A stretch of 64,000 nt of DNA from Bemisia tabaci (Eukaryota; Arthropoda; Insecta; Hemiptera; Aleyrodidae), in the NCBI RefSeq assembly GCF_918797505.1, contig NC_092802.1, positions 17,939,883-18,003,882 on the forward strand, read 5' to 3'. The notes under the pieces were generated by a model, which saw only the letters and a program-made list of their open reading frames with translations, ran no database searches and was not told the origin of the DNA. Below, piece by piece: positions 44,970 through 55,845 of the stretch. The translations under genes were made by a program, and so were the position numbers. The first letter of the stretch is position 1, and each line of letters opens with the position of its first letter.

Positions 44970-45044
44970 CTAGCCTGGAATCGAACCCGGGATCTCCTGA
45001 TCACAAAGCCATCGCTAAAACCACTTCACCACAGAAAGCTGACC
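44970..45044 (-). tRNA. tRNA-like sequence, probably a tRNA-derived SINE remnant
   Basis: On the minus strand it reads GTGGTGAAGTGGTTTTAGCG, then atggctttgtgatcaggaga, then TCCCGGGTTCGATTCCAGGC. The B box (GGTTCGATTCC, complement of 44978-44988) is perfect and an A-box-like TGGTTTTAGCG lies at a suitable distance. The acceptor stem does not pair convincingly, so this is more likely a pseudo-tRNA or SINE head than a working gene. The amino-acid identity should not be called. Confidence 0.45.
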
Positions 45045-45452
45045 ACCCGAAGTTTCCGTTTTTCACCTAACTTGTCAGCAGATTTCCGTCGGCAATATTT
45101 TTTTCCAAGACTCATCTCATTTTCCAAGTCTTGTTTTAGTTAAGCCCCCTGTGCGCCTCGGCAAATTAATCTCCGCAGTAAACATACGATGAATCAGAGC
45201 TAATGTCAAGCGGGCACCCGTCAGTCCCGACACAAAGAACATCGCCAGACCCACATGCAATCCGCGTGTCGCGCCGAAAGTAGCATCGCTGCCGGAAGGG
45301 GGGGGGGGGGGCGAAGGGATCGAAAGTGAATTTTCTGAGGCCTCGCCAAAATGCACTTCCGCACGGGCCCAGACCCGTGCAGACACGTTTGGCGCGACAC
45401 GCGGCGCGCCGCGATGCTGCAGTCTCGCCGTGGGAAAGTGGGAGGACTTTTA
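45045..45452. other. Intronic DNA with poly(G) run
   Basis: A G run of about 14 lies near 45298-45311, followed by CpG-rich DNA. No exon support. Confidence 0.35.
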
Positions 45453-45530
45453 CTGCCATGCTGAATAGAACGTCACGTGAACTTCAGGACGTTGTCGATT
45501 TTTTTTCCCCGGTGGAATATTTATTTTTTA
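45453..45530. repeat. One-ended fragment, CTGCCGTGC family
   Basis: ACTGCCATGCTGAATAGAAC, then gtcacgtgaacttcaggacg / ttgtcgatt, resembles the family's left end; no right end nearby. Confidence 0.45.
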
Positions 45531-45624
45531 GCATTGTGTCTTGACTTGAACACCTAGAACGACCGGGATTCATCAGGGAAATAAAAATGGGAAAATCGGG
45601 AAATGGAGAATTTGCAGGTGCCTG

Positions 45625-46263
45625 CAGGGTTGCCGCAGTCAGGGAATACCGGGACAAGTCAAGGAAAACCTGAAAATGTCAGGGAAAATTACAAAAATGT
45701 CGGAGAAAAATCGTCAAATCACCTTCATTTCCTTTCTCGAGTGGACAAATGAAGAGAAGAAAATTAGTTGGGTTTTATGTAATTTTTTATCATTTGGAAT
45801 GACAATCATTCCAGGAAACTGTACAAAAGCTTTAAAATCATAAGTTGATAACCGCTGACGCCGCAAGTTTGAATAATCGCGTTAAACACAGTGCGACCGG
45901 CTGCGCGGGGCTGGCGCACTCGTATAGGAGCGCCTTGCAAGACCACAGGATACTTCATGCATTGCGCGCACAGCACGGTGCGACGCAGCGACGCGACGGT
46001 GCGAGCCACGCGCATAGTAGCGCCTTACAAGACCGCAGGATACTTCATGCGTTGCGCGTATAGTACATCACCACGGTGCACGCTCTTGACGGTTCGGACA
46101 GCAAATTTTGCCTGAAAACTATTTCTAACCGTATCTTTTTAACACTCTGACGTTTGCTCAATTGTCAGGAAATTTCACTAGAATGTGTCAGAGAATAAGA
46201 GAAGTGTCAGGGACTTTAGGGAAATATTAGGAAATTTAATTTTCCAACTCTGCGGCAACCCTG
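45625..46263. repeat. GTTGCCGCAG-family MITE with internal GCGCCTTACAAGACC units
   Basis: Termini CAGGGTTGCCGCAGTCAGGG and ACTCTGCGGCAACCCTG. It is inserted into the dispersed repeat, leaving TGCCTG / TGCTTG at the two junctions. The middle (about 45820-46085) is foreign to the family: two units of agcgccttgcaagaccacag, gatacttcatgcattgcgcg and surrounding CpG-rich DNA. Confidence 0.7.
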
Positions 46264-46374
46264 TGCTTGAAATTTGATGAATTGCTAGTTTAAATGGAAA
46301 TTATTGAGTGAACTGAACACGAGGATAGCATTGGTTCATAAATTGAACAATTATTGGAGCAGATATGACATAAC

Positions 46375-46626
46375 GATGGTGAAACTGCAGAAACGCGTAT
46401 CTCGGTTTGCGATGTTGCGGACTTCTTGTCATACTTTCCTCTCCGTATAGAAAACTACCAAACGTCATTTCTTGAAAACCTCGGTGATTTTTACTCTCGG
46501 TGTGATGAATTTTCTGTGAAAATTTCGGGCCATTAGTTTGATTGGGTCTCCTGATAAAAAATGAAATATGAGCGGAGATTTTGCAACATAGCAACCGAGA
46601 TACGCATTTTTTGCAGTTTCACCGTC
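46375..46626. repeat. Foldback with GATGGTGAAACTGCA ends, copy 2
   Basis: GATGGTGAAACTGCAGAAAC, gcgtatctcggtttgcgatg / ttgc is mirrored by gcaacatagcaaccgagata, cgcattttttgcagtttcac / cgtc. 252 bp. A degraded relative is at 12353. It is inserted in the dispersed repeat. Confidence 0.75.
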
Positions 46627-46812
46627 AATAATTATCTAATCTGCTAAAATGCAAGCGTTTATGCCGCCAGATAACGTCATTACGCGGTACGTTTTCTCTC
46701 TTTTAAACCTATTTTTATACTATTTCCCATATGAGAAAAATATCATAAAAAATACTGCGAAAGCAGCTCTTTTATGATGAAGTAATGAAAAATTTGCGTG
46801 CAAATTCTCTCT

Positions 46813-47652
46813 TCGTGCTGAACACCGAATTCCTTCTATTTCCGTTCCGAGACCGATTTCTCTGCAAAACTGGTGATCCATATTGATTCGGTTGGAGGTT
46901 GATTCGGTTGATTCGGTCGAAGGAGTGAGACCAAAGTAGAAAAGTTGATCCCCCACCCCCTTTCCACAAACCTAGGATTTTTTTTTAAAAAATTCTCATA
47001 GAATAAACATAGAAAGAAGTGATAGGAAATCCTGGCTCGTCAAAGGGAATTCTTTCGTAAAAATCAGGAAAATATCAGGGAATGAAGAAATTAAGAAAGT
47101 CATAAATATTTTTCCCGGAAATTTTCAGATACTCTTGATTCGATCGCAGAAAAAAATTCTCAGATATTTTGGGAGAACGGTATCCCCAAGTTTGCATGAA
47201 AATTCGTGTTTTATCGTAGGAAAGGCAGCGTCTGAAGACTCATACTGTCCTCTTCCTTCGCGCGACAGTTCATACGATGTCCGAATGACGTCGTTAAATT
47301 GAACAATTCCGCATCATGATTTGGCCCGAGTTCAGCAGAAAGGAATTCAGTGCATTGACACGTATACAAAAGCGCCCAGCTTTCCAGGGAAATCAATTGC
47401 AGGCACATTGTTTCTGAAACAAAACGAAGGGTTGGTTCGTTTCATCTGAACGAGATCTATTTCCTTAATGCATAGTGCACAATGCGTTTTGTGAGACGTT
47501 CCCGTTCGATAAACGTGTGCACCATTCGCGATGTGTTTTTTGCGTCTGAAATTGGACAGTAAGACAAGTTGACGATTTTCACATTTTTCGATGCCGGTTT
47601 TACAGTAATTGGTTCCTTTATTGAACATCAACTTTGCGACCATATACGTAAA
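46813..47652. other. Intronic DNA, mostly unassigned
   Basis: A possible right-end relic of the TGCCGTGC family lies at 47213-47270 (gtctgaagactcatactgtc then cttccttcgcgcgacag). Nothing else recognised. Confidence 0.35.
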
Positions 47653-47951
47653 CAGGGTGTCTAGCATCAGGATTTTCCTGATTTACCCGATTCTATCAGG
47701 ATTTAAAGTCAATCAGGATTTAATTCCGATTTCATCAGGAGTTGAGGAAAAATCGGCCGTAAAATCAGGATTTGAGAAAAGTAGGCCTTCCGATCGGATT
47801 TTTTTATTGAGCTATTTTTGTGAAGTTACATTCAAAATCAGGCTTTGACCAGGATTTGGAAAAATTATGAAATCAGGATTTAGCAGTCAAAAATCAGGAA
47901 AAACCAGGATTTCGTCAGGATTTCCCAAAATGAAAAAAACTAGACATCCTG
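47653..47951. repeat. MITE, CAGGGTGTCTAGCATCAGGA family, copy 3
   Basis: Ends CAGGGTGTCTAGCATCAGGA and AAACTAGACATCCTG. The interior text is 'atcaggatttt' type rather than the 'atcaggaaaatatcagg' of copies 1 and 2, so it is a diverged subfamily. Confidence 0.7.
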
Positions 47952-47958
47952 GTTAAGT

Positions 47959-48095
47959 GGGCCGATTGTTGTAATTGATAGACTAAGTGATGGACAAAGG
48001 AAACATAGTGAGGATATGGAGCGATCCAATTGGTTGAAACCGGTGGTTGCTATAGACGTAGGGGGAAATTATGGGCTAACTATAGAATCTCTGAT
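47959..48095. repeat. Half of a GGGCTGATTGTTG foldback
   Basis: GGCCGATTGTTGTAATTGAT, agactaagtgatggacaaag, ggagcgatccaattggttga, and cggtggttgctatagac match the left half of 58488-58755. The right half is absent. Confidence 0.6.
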
Positions 48096-49218
48096 CATGA
48101 TAGTGTTTTTCAGACTTTCCCGATGAGCTCGTCGTGATTTGTTAGCCTATCCGAAACAACTCCTTTTGCTCTAGCTGAACTTTGCATCAAGCCCATTCTA
48201 CCTGTCGCGTCGCCGAGTTCCCTTCGATAAAATACAAATTTTCCGGGAAATCTGTAAAGATTTTCCCTCCAAATTCACATTCCCCGATTTTCTTGGGGGA
48301 AAAAAAAAAAAAAAAAAAAAACCAAACACCCTTAATAGTTCGCGAAAGTGACGGCGTTTTCCCTCAGCACGGCAGCATTGTTTTTGGTCTCATTTTCAGA
48401 CTTGCGTGGAAACTTTTCCGAGCGATTTTCATCTTCCCTGTCGCGTTTCCCGGAACCGGAAACGAGGGATCGATGCGTCATCCACCGCATGGCGGTCATC
48501 CGCATCTCTGCGAAAACAGTGATGCGCATTTCATGGGATGCCCCCCATGGGAGGGGGGGGGGGGGCGACGGTGCCCTCGCCCGGAGGAAAACAAGGCCGC
48601 GCTGCGTCTCGAATGTCGATGTCCACGTCCCAGTGCCGATTTGATGTCCGTTGTCGCCGACTCGCTGAAAAAAAATGAGTAATTTACGCGTCGAGGGCCG
48701 CGATTTTGCGGAGGAACCGACAGCGGCGGTGGAGTCGTAAAGAGACCGCAGAACAAACATCTCGCTTGAGTCGTTATTGCTGGGTGAGTGTGGAGCTCGA
48801 GTGAAGTTCCTGTTGACCGCGAAAAATTCTGGGAGTGTATCTTGACGGAGAAATCATGGAAAACATTGGTATGTGGGAAATTCAAGAAATATCGGGACAA
48901 TTCTTTGGTTGAAAGGCGCCATGGACACAGAGATGGACAGGGGACTTTACAATTTAAACCTTACATCAAGCACTTTATTTATCAAAATTTAAGATAAACC
49001 AATTTCTTAATTACATTTTGATGTCATCATTGAAATATTCGTAAGACATGAAAGTGTGAGTTTCTTCCACTAAGGAGCCGAGCCTATCAATTTTTTTTTA
49101 AAAAATACCATGTGAGAACTCAACAACATGTCTGTCGTTTCTGAAATAATCCTTGACTTCACCTCTCGATGAAAGCCCGCAAATCTAACCAATGTCTTCA
49201 TAATTCGCAAAGCACGAA
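48096..49218. other. Intronic DNA with poly(A) and poly(G) runs
   Basis: An A run of about 20 at 48300-48320 and a G run of about 14 near 48549-48564. A CTGCCGTGC right-end relic (ttttccctcagcacggcagc) lies at 48358-48377. CpG-rich DNA follows (48410-48760), with overlapping open frames on several strands but no splice-supported exon. Confidence 0.35.
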
Positions 49219-49379
49219 CAGTGGCTGGGCGTGCTGTGCGATTATCGATTGATCTTCCATTTGAACATAAGGCAAAGGATCGATAGACAGGGTGTTCGCA
49301 ACAAACGTCTTAATAATCGATTCTTTACCACAGCTTCGGATGAGGAAGTCGATGATCGATTATTCACGCCTCACCTCTG
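49219..49379. repeat. Degenerate hAT MITE, CAGTGGCGTGGCGTG family
   Basis: Starts CAGTGGCTGGGCGTGCTGTG, then gattatcgattgatcttcca, with ggtgttcgcaacaaac and aataatcgattctttacc inside; the right end is eroded. Orientation and block order match 23910-24074. Confidence 0.6.
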
Positions 49380-49639
49380 AGCGCAAAGTAGCCTCACGTG
49401 ACCGCTCTCGCAATAAATCGCGTGAGCGCGTAGAGAGGCGTATAAAAAACCACTGGCCCATAATCAGCGGCTAATCGCGGATTCATACAAGGAGCGCTGC
49501 CTGGTCCAATAACGGCAACGATTGCTTGGGCAAACACTCCAATAAAAGCGCACCTAGGTAGTCAACAACCTGTGTTGCCTTGTCCTCCGTTTAAACCCGA
49601 GCATTGACTGCTCTAATCAAGCTGTCAAACATAGCTTTA
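49380..49639. other. Intronic DNA, nothing assigned
   Basis: No features recognised. Confidence 0.3.
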
Positions 49640-50049
49640 CACTGAAAAAAAAATCTCGGTGTATTTACTAAGAAAAAGGTAAAATTACCAAGAATTCAGG
49701 GTTCTATTTGATCCCAGTTTTTTCTTGGTAAAATTACCGTTTATGGAATTGGTAATTTTACCGAGAATCTCGGTAAAATTAATGAACCTTCTCGGTAATT
49801 TTACTGAACGTTGGTAAAACGCCAATATTTTTTACCAACTGTAGTAAAAATACCGAGATAAAATGGCAAAGTTACCGGGAATTGATTACCAATAAAAGTG
49901 GTATTCTTACCTGAAAAAAACAGCAAAAATACCGGTTTTTAGGTAAGCTTACCAGTCTGTCTTGGTAAAATTACCAATAATTGGTAAAAAAGTGAGATGG
50001 TAAAGGTACCAACGGACCTTGGTAAAAACGCCGAAAATTTTTTTCAGTG
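49640..50049 (+). repeat. ~410-bp MITE, CACTGAAAAAAAAATCTCGG family, copy 1
   Basis: Ends CACTGAAAAAAAAATCTCGG and GAAAATTTTTTTCAGTG. The interior is built of ggtaaaattacc / ggtaattttacc inverted words. A second copy in the opposite direction is at 51995. Probably a Tc1/mariner-type MITE by its CACTG end and TA-like flank. Confidence 0.8.
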
Positions 50050-51159
50050 CAAGGAAGAAACGGCCTAGTGATCATTTTGGAGAGGTGGGTCAAATGGGGG
50101 GCTCGGAGTTCAAGGCGCATAAGTGCACTTCTTGCTATTTCGAGAAATACCTGTTTGAAGTTTCGAAATCACGTGGATCCTTATGGCAAAAAGAAAGTTC
50201 AAACTGACTTTGATGCTTAAAAATTGGAATTTAGGAGCGAATTTTTCTTAGAATCTGTATTGAGACTAGTTTTACTTGAAATCGTTAATATCTCAATTTT
50301 TTTCTCAAAAACTGCGTCTACGCGCCTTTTTCTTCAAGCCCCTCAATTGAACTATATTTTACTGTCCTTAAAATAATCTCTTTGTTAAAATTAATGTATT
50401 AGTTGGCTGTAGATTCCTAAGTTACCAAATAAACCGGAATGGGTAGAAGCCGTATAAACTGCAAAAAAAAAAAAAATTAATTTTTTTATTAATTTTTTGC
50501 CACTGCAAAAAAGTAATAAATGAAAAAGTTGCCACGTGTGTCCTCCGCATAGTTCCTAATCTTATTCAATTTTTGACGGCGTCCAAACAAATCGTGTTTA
50601 CTTTTAGTTGCCCGAACCGGTCAGGTGATGGACGATGTTCGGATCCTGATTGCGTCGGGCTGTCGTCTCGTGGAGAGGTCAAGTTGCAAGTGGCATCGCA
50701 TCGGGATAAGTAATGAGAGTGCAAGGCCGCGCATCTGATATAATGCGATACGAAAAACCATGCACGCGCGCTTTGCGCGCAGCTCACCCGCGCTTTCAAC
50801 CGCAGCCGTCAAGTTGTGCCGGAAAAATTGTAGATGGCGTTGAAGATTCGAGACTCGCTTTCCTCGCGTCTCTCCTAGTATGAAATCCTTATCAGAAAAA
50901 GTTAAGATGCGTGGCATCTATTTCCAAGGTGGCAAGTTTTTAAAAAGTCAGGAAAAACCTTGAGAAAGTCTAGAAACACTTAGTGAAGGCAGAGAATTAT
51001 GTCCAATCCTTATGAGACAAGAAAAGTAAGGCAGGGAGTTTCGTTTTAGTTTCGTAAATCTATTTCTTCCAACATAGACGTCTCATTTTTCCATGTCAAG
51101 CTACCTCGAACAAGCTGAAAACTTTTCGTAAAAAGAATTTTCGTGGAAATTCGCAAAAA

Positions 51160-51194
<35 letters not shown>

Positions 51195-51994
51195 AAATTG
51201 AAATGTAGGTAGGGACTTTAATGTTAAAAGCCTTAATAACCGAGTAAAGTTTGAATACCTGAGATAATTTCTCACCCTGATTTTTGGTGACGTCACGTTT
51301 ACACTCAAAACCGGTCCTGAATGTGCTTGAAAAGTGAGTGCATATACATATTTGTTCAAAAGTTACTGCAGGTTTTTCTTTTTGTTTTTTGTTTTTCGTT
51401 TCTTGTTTTTTTTCTGCAAGAAAGAGTCTGAAGTCTTCTACTTCATCTCGATTCGCGGTCATTTATTTTTGGTATTGCAGTTTGACTGAGCGCGCTGTTA
51501 ATATTTTGTTTTGTCTTTTAAAAGTTATAGAATTTTTGCCCCGTCGTGAGAGGATTTTTTCTTTCTTTTTTTTTTCTCTTTTTTGAGAAGTCAGAGAACG
51601 TTGAAAACTAATTGATCTCACAACGCTGCGTTAGGAGGGTAAAAGGCCACTCGAGCAATAAATTTCTCATTCACCCTCTTTGTTACTCTGAAAAATCACG
51701 ATCAAAACTGAGCTGAAAGCCGGGAGCTGGGTCGAAATGAATTAAGGCAGGAATCCAGCGCGATGCGTTTGCTTTGATCAGAGCATTGCGGGCCGCTCTC
51801 CTTTGAGAATTATTACGCGTGCAGTTCCACAATGACGTCACGAAGGCCTTTCGGCGCGGAGTTGATCGCCACGCGTGGTTTCGTTTTTTATCGTGATTAA
51901 AGCGTCAGTAATTTAGTTCAATTAATTAAAGGTGGTCAATTTTATCAAGTAGGTTTCATATTATACAATATCTCTGTCTCTAGGAGTTTGCCTA
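50050..51994. other. Intronic DNA, nothing assigned
   Basis: Contains an A/T-rich simple stretch at 51155-51205 (aaataaataaataaataa) and CpG-richer DNA at 50620-50800. No defensible exon or element. Confidence 0.3.
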
Positions 51995-52405
51995 CACTGA
52001 AAAAAAATTCTCGGCATTTTTACGAAGGTCCGTTGGTACCTTTACCATCTCACTTTTTTATTAATTATTGGTAATTTTGGACAAACTGGTGAACTTACCT
52101 AAATCCGGTATTTTTACTGTTTTTTCCGGGTAAGAATACCACTTTTATTGGTAATAATCAATTCCCGGTAACTTTGCCATTTTATCGCGGTACTTCTACC
52201 ACAGTCGATAAAAAATATTGGCGTTTTAACCAAGGTCCAGTAAAATTATCGAGAAAGTTCAATAATTTTACGGAGATTTCTCAGTAAAATTACCAATTCC
52301 ATAAATGGTAATTTTACCAAGAAAAAACTGGAATCAAATAGAACCCTGAATTCTCGGTAATTTTACCCTTTTCTTAGTAAATACACCGAGATTTTTTTTT
52401 CAGTG
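51995..52405 (-). repeat. ~410-bp MITE, CACTGAAAAAAAA family, copy 2, TA-flanked
   Basis: Reverse orientation relative to 49640. Ends CACTGAAAAAAAATTCTCGG and CGAGATTTTTTTTTCAGTG, with TA on both sides. Together with the 49640 copy it forms an inverted pair 1.9 kb apart that could pair in a transcript. Confidence 0.8.
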
Positions 52406-52748
52406 TATAGCCTACGCAGTGCGGTTGCCGACGCGACGGTCTGAAAAACCAGGAAAGTCAGGGAATTTGCGGCGATTTATAATTTATTTTTTTTTTTATT
52501 TTTAAACAAGAGTAGGCAAAGTCCCTCAAATAGTACCCCTTGTTACCAAGTTTCATGCAATTTAATCTACTATCGTTGCATGATATGTCTATAAAAGGAG
52601 CAATGGTTCTTTTAGAACTGCGAACCGAGATTCCCTCTGCGTACCATATGGTTTTGGAAATTGAGAAGTGAAATTCAATAATATCTCCTGTTTTTCTTGC
52701 CAAAGCGATCAGAAATCTCTCTTCAATCATCGCATATTTCCGCCATAT
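52406..52748. other. Intronic DNA, nothing assigned
   Basis: No features recognised. Confidence 0.3.
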
Positions 52749-53411
52749 GCATAGTTACAGAACTTTCAGTTTCATGTAAAGTTCCAGAACTTTCAGTTTC
52801 ATGTAGTTACAGAACTTACAGTCTCATGTACTTAAAGAACTTTCAGTTTCATGTAGTTACAGAACTTTCAGTTTCATGCGTTTTTACAGAACTTTCAGTT
52901 TCATGTAGTTACAGAACTTTCAGTTTCATGTAGTTACAGAACTTTCAGTTTCATGTAGTTACAGAACTTTCAGTTTCATGTAGTTACAGAACTTTCAGTT
53001 TCATGTAGTTACAGAACTTTCAGTTTCATGTAGTTACAGAACTTTCAGTTTCATGTAGTTACAGAACTTTCAGTTTCATGTAGTTACAGAACTTTCAGTT
53101 TCATGTAGTTACAGAACTTTCAGTTTCATGTAGTTACAGAACTTTCAGTTTCATGTAGTTACAGAACTTTCAGTTTCATGCGTAGTTACAGAACTTTCAG
53201 TTTCATGTAGTTATAGAACTTTCAGTTTCATGCGTATTTACAGAACTTTCAGTTTCATGTAGTTACAGAACTTTCAGTTTCATGTAGTTACAGAACTTTC
53301 AGTTTCATGTAGTTACAGAACTTTCAGTTTCGTGTAGTTACAGAACTTTCAGTTTCATGCGTATTTACAGAACTTTCAGTTTCATGTATTTACAGAACTT
53401 TTAGTTTCATG
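52749..53411. repeat. 25-bp minisatellite, about 26 units
   Basis: Unit TAGTTACAGAACTTTCAGTT plus tcatg, highly uniform in the middle. Variants (tgcgtatttacag, tgcgtttttacag) occur every few units, giving units of 25-28 bp. Units are not a multiple of three, and the open frames across it are accidental. Not a CRISPR array: there are no spacers. Confidence 0.9.
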
Positions 53412-53489
53412 TTCGACGACCTCTTTCGACGCGTATTACTGAAATGGAAACATCCCATCGTGCTAATTCCTCATTTGTCACAATGAATA

Positions 53490-53611
53490 GGACGTATTTC
53501 TGCCAAATGGAAATATGTGCATTAAGACATGAGCTCTGAGACCCATAAGAATACACGCATAACAGGCCTCACGTCATAATGCACATAGTTCCGTTTGGCA
53601 GAAATACGTCC
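53490..53611. repeat. Palindromic mini-element, copy 3
   Basis: GGACGTATTTCTGCCAAATG, gaaatatgtgcattaagaca / tgagctctga ... aggcctcacgtcataatgca, catagttccgtttggcagaa, atacgtcc. The flank 'aata' repeats on both sides. Confidence 0.8.
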
Positions 53612-53676
53612 AATAGGAAAATAGGGCACATTGTCAGGCGATCGGAGATGATAAATCGAACGATGATACACGATTA

Positions 53677-53929
53677 CTGCCGTGCTAAGGAAAAACGCCG
53701 GTTGAACATTCAAGAGTTGCCAAATCTCCTCCGATAAAATGTTTAATTTTGAGGGAAGTTATGCATATTTTACCTTGAAATTTTCAGATGTTTTTAATGA
53801 AATTGTGAACAGAATTATCTGAGAAATTGGATAAAAATTGTTCAGAATTTTCCTAGTAAATTCGTGTTTTATCAGAGGAAATTTGGCAATGCCTGAAGGC
53901 TCATACGGCGTTCTTCCTTAGCACGGCAG
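53677..53929. repeat. MITE, CTGCCGTGCTAAGGAA family, best copy
   Basis: Ends CTGCCGTGCTAAGGAAAAAC and TTCTTCCTTAGCACGGCAG inverted, with sub-terminal gccggttgaacattcaagag / gcctgaaggctcatacggcg. ATTA directly flanks both ends (a possible 4-bp duplication). About 253 bp, non-coding. Confidence 0.8.
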
Positions 53930-54910
53930 ATTAAGCATTCGTGTCGTCCTCTTTTAATTGGATAATAAGTCATTTTCTCCACACGTGTGCTGAAATGGCT
54001 CATTCCTAGAATCTTCAACCAGCATTGCGTCCTAAGTTTCTGCAAGCTTTTTTTCTTGTCGCACTTTGCCTTTGTAATAAGGAATGGAGGAAAATATTAG
54101 TCGCAGGGTTGCCACGGTCAGGGAATACCGGGAAAAGTCAGGGAATTGCAAAAAGTCAGGGAAAACGGGAAACTTCATACTGAATTTTGTCGTTTCCAGC
54201 CTATCGAAAGCTCTGACACAAACAGGAAAACCGCTGAGAATTCGGAATTTGAAATGAAGTACGAATCCTAGTCAGAGTATGCTCGGACATTTTGAAACGT
54301 TACAATTAATATTGGGAGACGGGGTTAAGGAGTTCAGTCATCGAACTGACGTAATTTCTGTTTCGCTGAATGGACAGTTTTCTGCACGCTGCACGCAAAT
54401 ATCGTCTTCCTTTGACGCGTGCTTCCGTTTGATCTTGAAACCCACGTACTCACCTCAAACCTCATATTCGACAAGGTGCATTCATGCAGTTTTGGAAGAC
54501 AATAGGTATATTGACGCAAGTGCCTAAGTTAACCTTCGGCCACGCACATGGCAAACTTCACGTATGCAGTTTGCGACATTACTAGAACAAAATCCAGTGC
54601 TTTTCCGTTTGAACCTTATCCACGTCACAAATGGATACGCTTTCGTCAGAAGGCGACCTCACCCGCGCAAAGTTCCAAAAACTCGTCAGAAATCGTGTGC
54701 ATCTAGTCATTCGTCGTAATCAGTACGAATACCTATCGCATCAAACATTATATTTTTTTACACACATACACTGTTCGAAGTTTATTTTTAGCCCTGTTCC
54801 AGACAGACGAACCTGGCTTGTTCGATAAGTGAGCGTCAATAGTACGTGGATGTTCGCACAAAGCAGAGCATAAAGTTATGAAAAAAATGAAGGAAAAAAA
54901 TTGGCACGTT
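53930..54910. other. Intronic DNA with a truncated GTTGCCACGG copy
   Basis: 54104-54180 reads CAGGGTTGCCACGGTCAGGG, aataccgggaaaagtcaggg, the left end of the hAT-like family; the rest is missing. No exon support elsewhere. Confidence 0.45.
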
Positions 54911-55063
54911 CAGTGGCGTGTCGTGCGCTGCGATAAATCGATTGATCAGTCTTTTGAACCTATGGGAAAAGATCGATAGTTCGGGTGTTCGCTACAATCG
55001 ATTCTTTACTATACCTTCAAATGAGAAAATATCGATAGCCTAGGAGGATACACGCTTCGCCAG
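54911..55063. repeat. Degenerate hAT MITE, CAGTGGCGTGGCGTG family
   Basis: Left end CAGTGGCGTGTCGTGCGCTG then gataaatcgattgatcag. Interior ggtgttcgctacaatcgatt; right end eroded to cgcttcgccagtgg. Confidence 0.6.
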
Positions 55064-55845
55064 TGGCCAAGTTGAAGGCCGGCGAAGTGCTTACCACGGT
55101 GGAAATTTATCAACTCTACGTGATAATTTGTGCGTTTTTCTTCGAAGCAAAAGGGATCGAACAAAGGGAAAAGTGGAAGTCTGGGTGAATTGAGGTTATC
55201 AGTTTTTCGAGCCGTTATGTAAGTTTAATTGGTGTGACTGTACTAGTCGCGAATGGACTAACCACTAATCGAAGTGCAATTAATGCCTTTACATTGGAGT
55301 CACATCCGTGGTGGAAAATCGGTTCGCAGTAAGAAAGCTCTGAATCTGCCCTGGACGAATAGATTTTGGGTGGTGAAGTTCAAATCAAAGACTTGCATGT
55401 TGTAAAAAATTAGGTTTTTTGAATATTGGACCTTGTACCTGATTTTCGCCTTGCATACTTAGTAAGTTAGAAGCAGAAATGAGAGAATGGTACCTCATGA
55501 CAATTCTTTGTGTTGACTTTTTTTCCCCTCAAAAAAAAGTGACGAGTCAAAATGGGTGAATATTGTATTCAATTTTAGTGTCAAGCCGCATCTACTCATT
55601 TTGAACCTTGAAAGCGTAACTGCTTTAAAAAAGGTGCAGGGATCATTGAAGCAGTGTGGCATTGGAGGTTTCAATAAAAGTTTATGAATCTCATTTAAAA
55701 AACGCAGTTTCCGAAAATTCATTAAGCCTTGTAAATTTTAAGTGCTCAAATGGTCCAATAACTCAATTAATGCGAAAAATAGTCTAGAAGCTGCATGAAT
55801 CTCGCTCACCAAGTGAAAATGAGTAATACAACTATATCTACTCCT
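55064..55845. other. Intronic DNA, nothing assigned
   Basis: No features recognised. Confidence 0.3.

Larger units (their letters stand above)
45597..46812. repeat. Dispersed repeat (GAGAATTTGCAGGTG family), copy split by two insertions
   Basis: gagaatttgcaggtgcctg up to 45624 continues after 46263 as tgcttgaaatttgatgaatt, then ggttcataaattgaacaatt, is split again at 46375-46626, and finishes with taatctgctaaaatgcaagc, gccgccagataacgtcatta and a run ending caaattctct. Block order agrees with 10115-10446. Confidence 0.65.

Noticed and set aside
48182..48682. 166-codon plus-strand frame
   Set aside because: Crosses a poly(A) and a poly(G) run and a MITE-end relic; competing frames of similar length occur on both strands.
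52749..53411. CRISPR-like regular repeat
   Set aside because: Units are contiguous with no unique spacers, there are no cas genes, and the DNA is clearly eukaryotic. It is a minisatellite.
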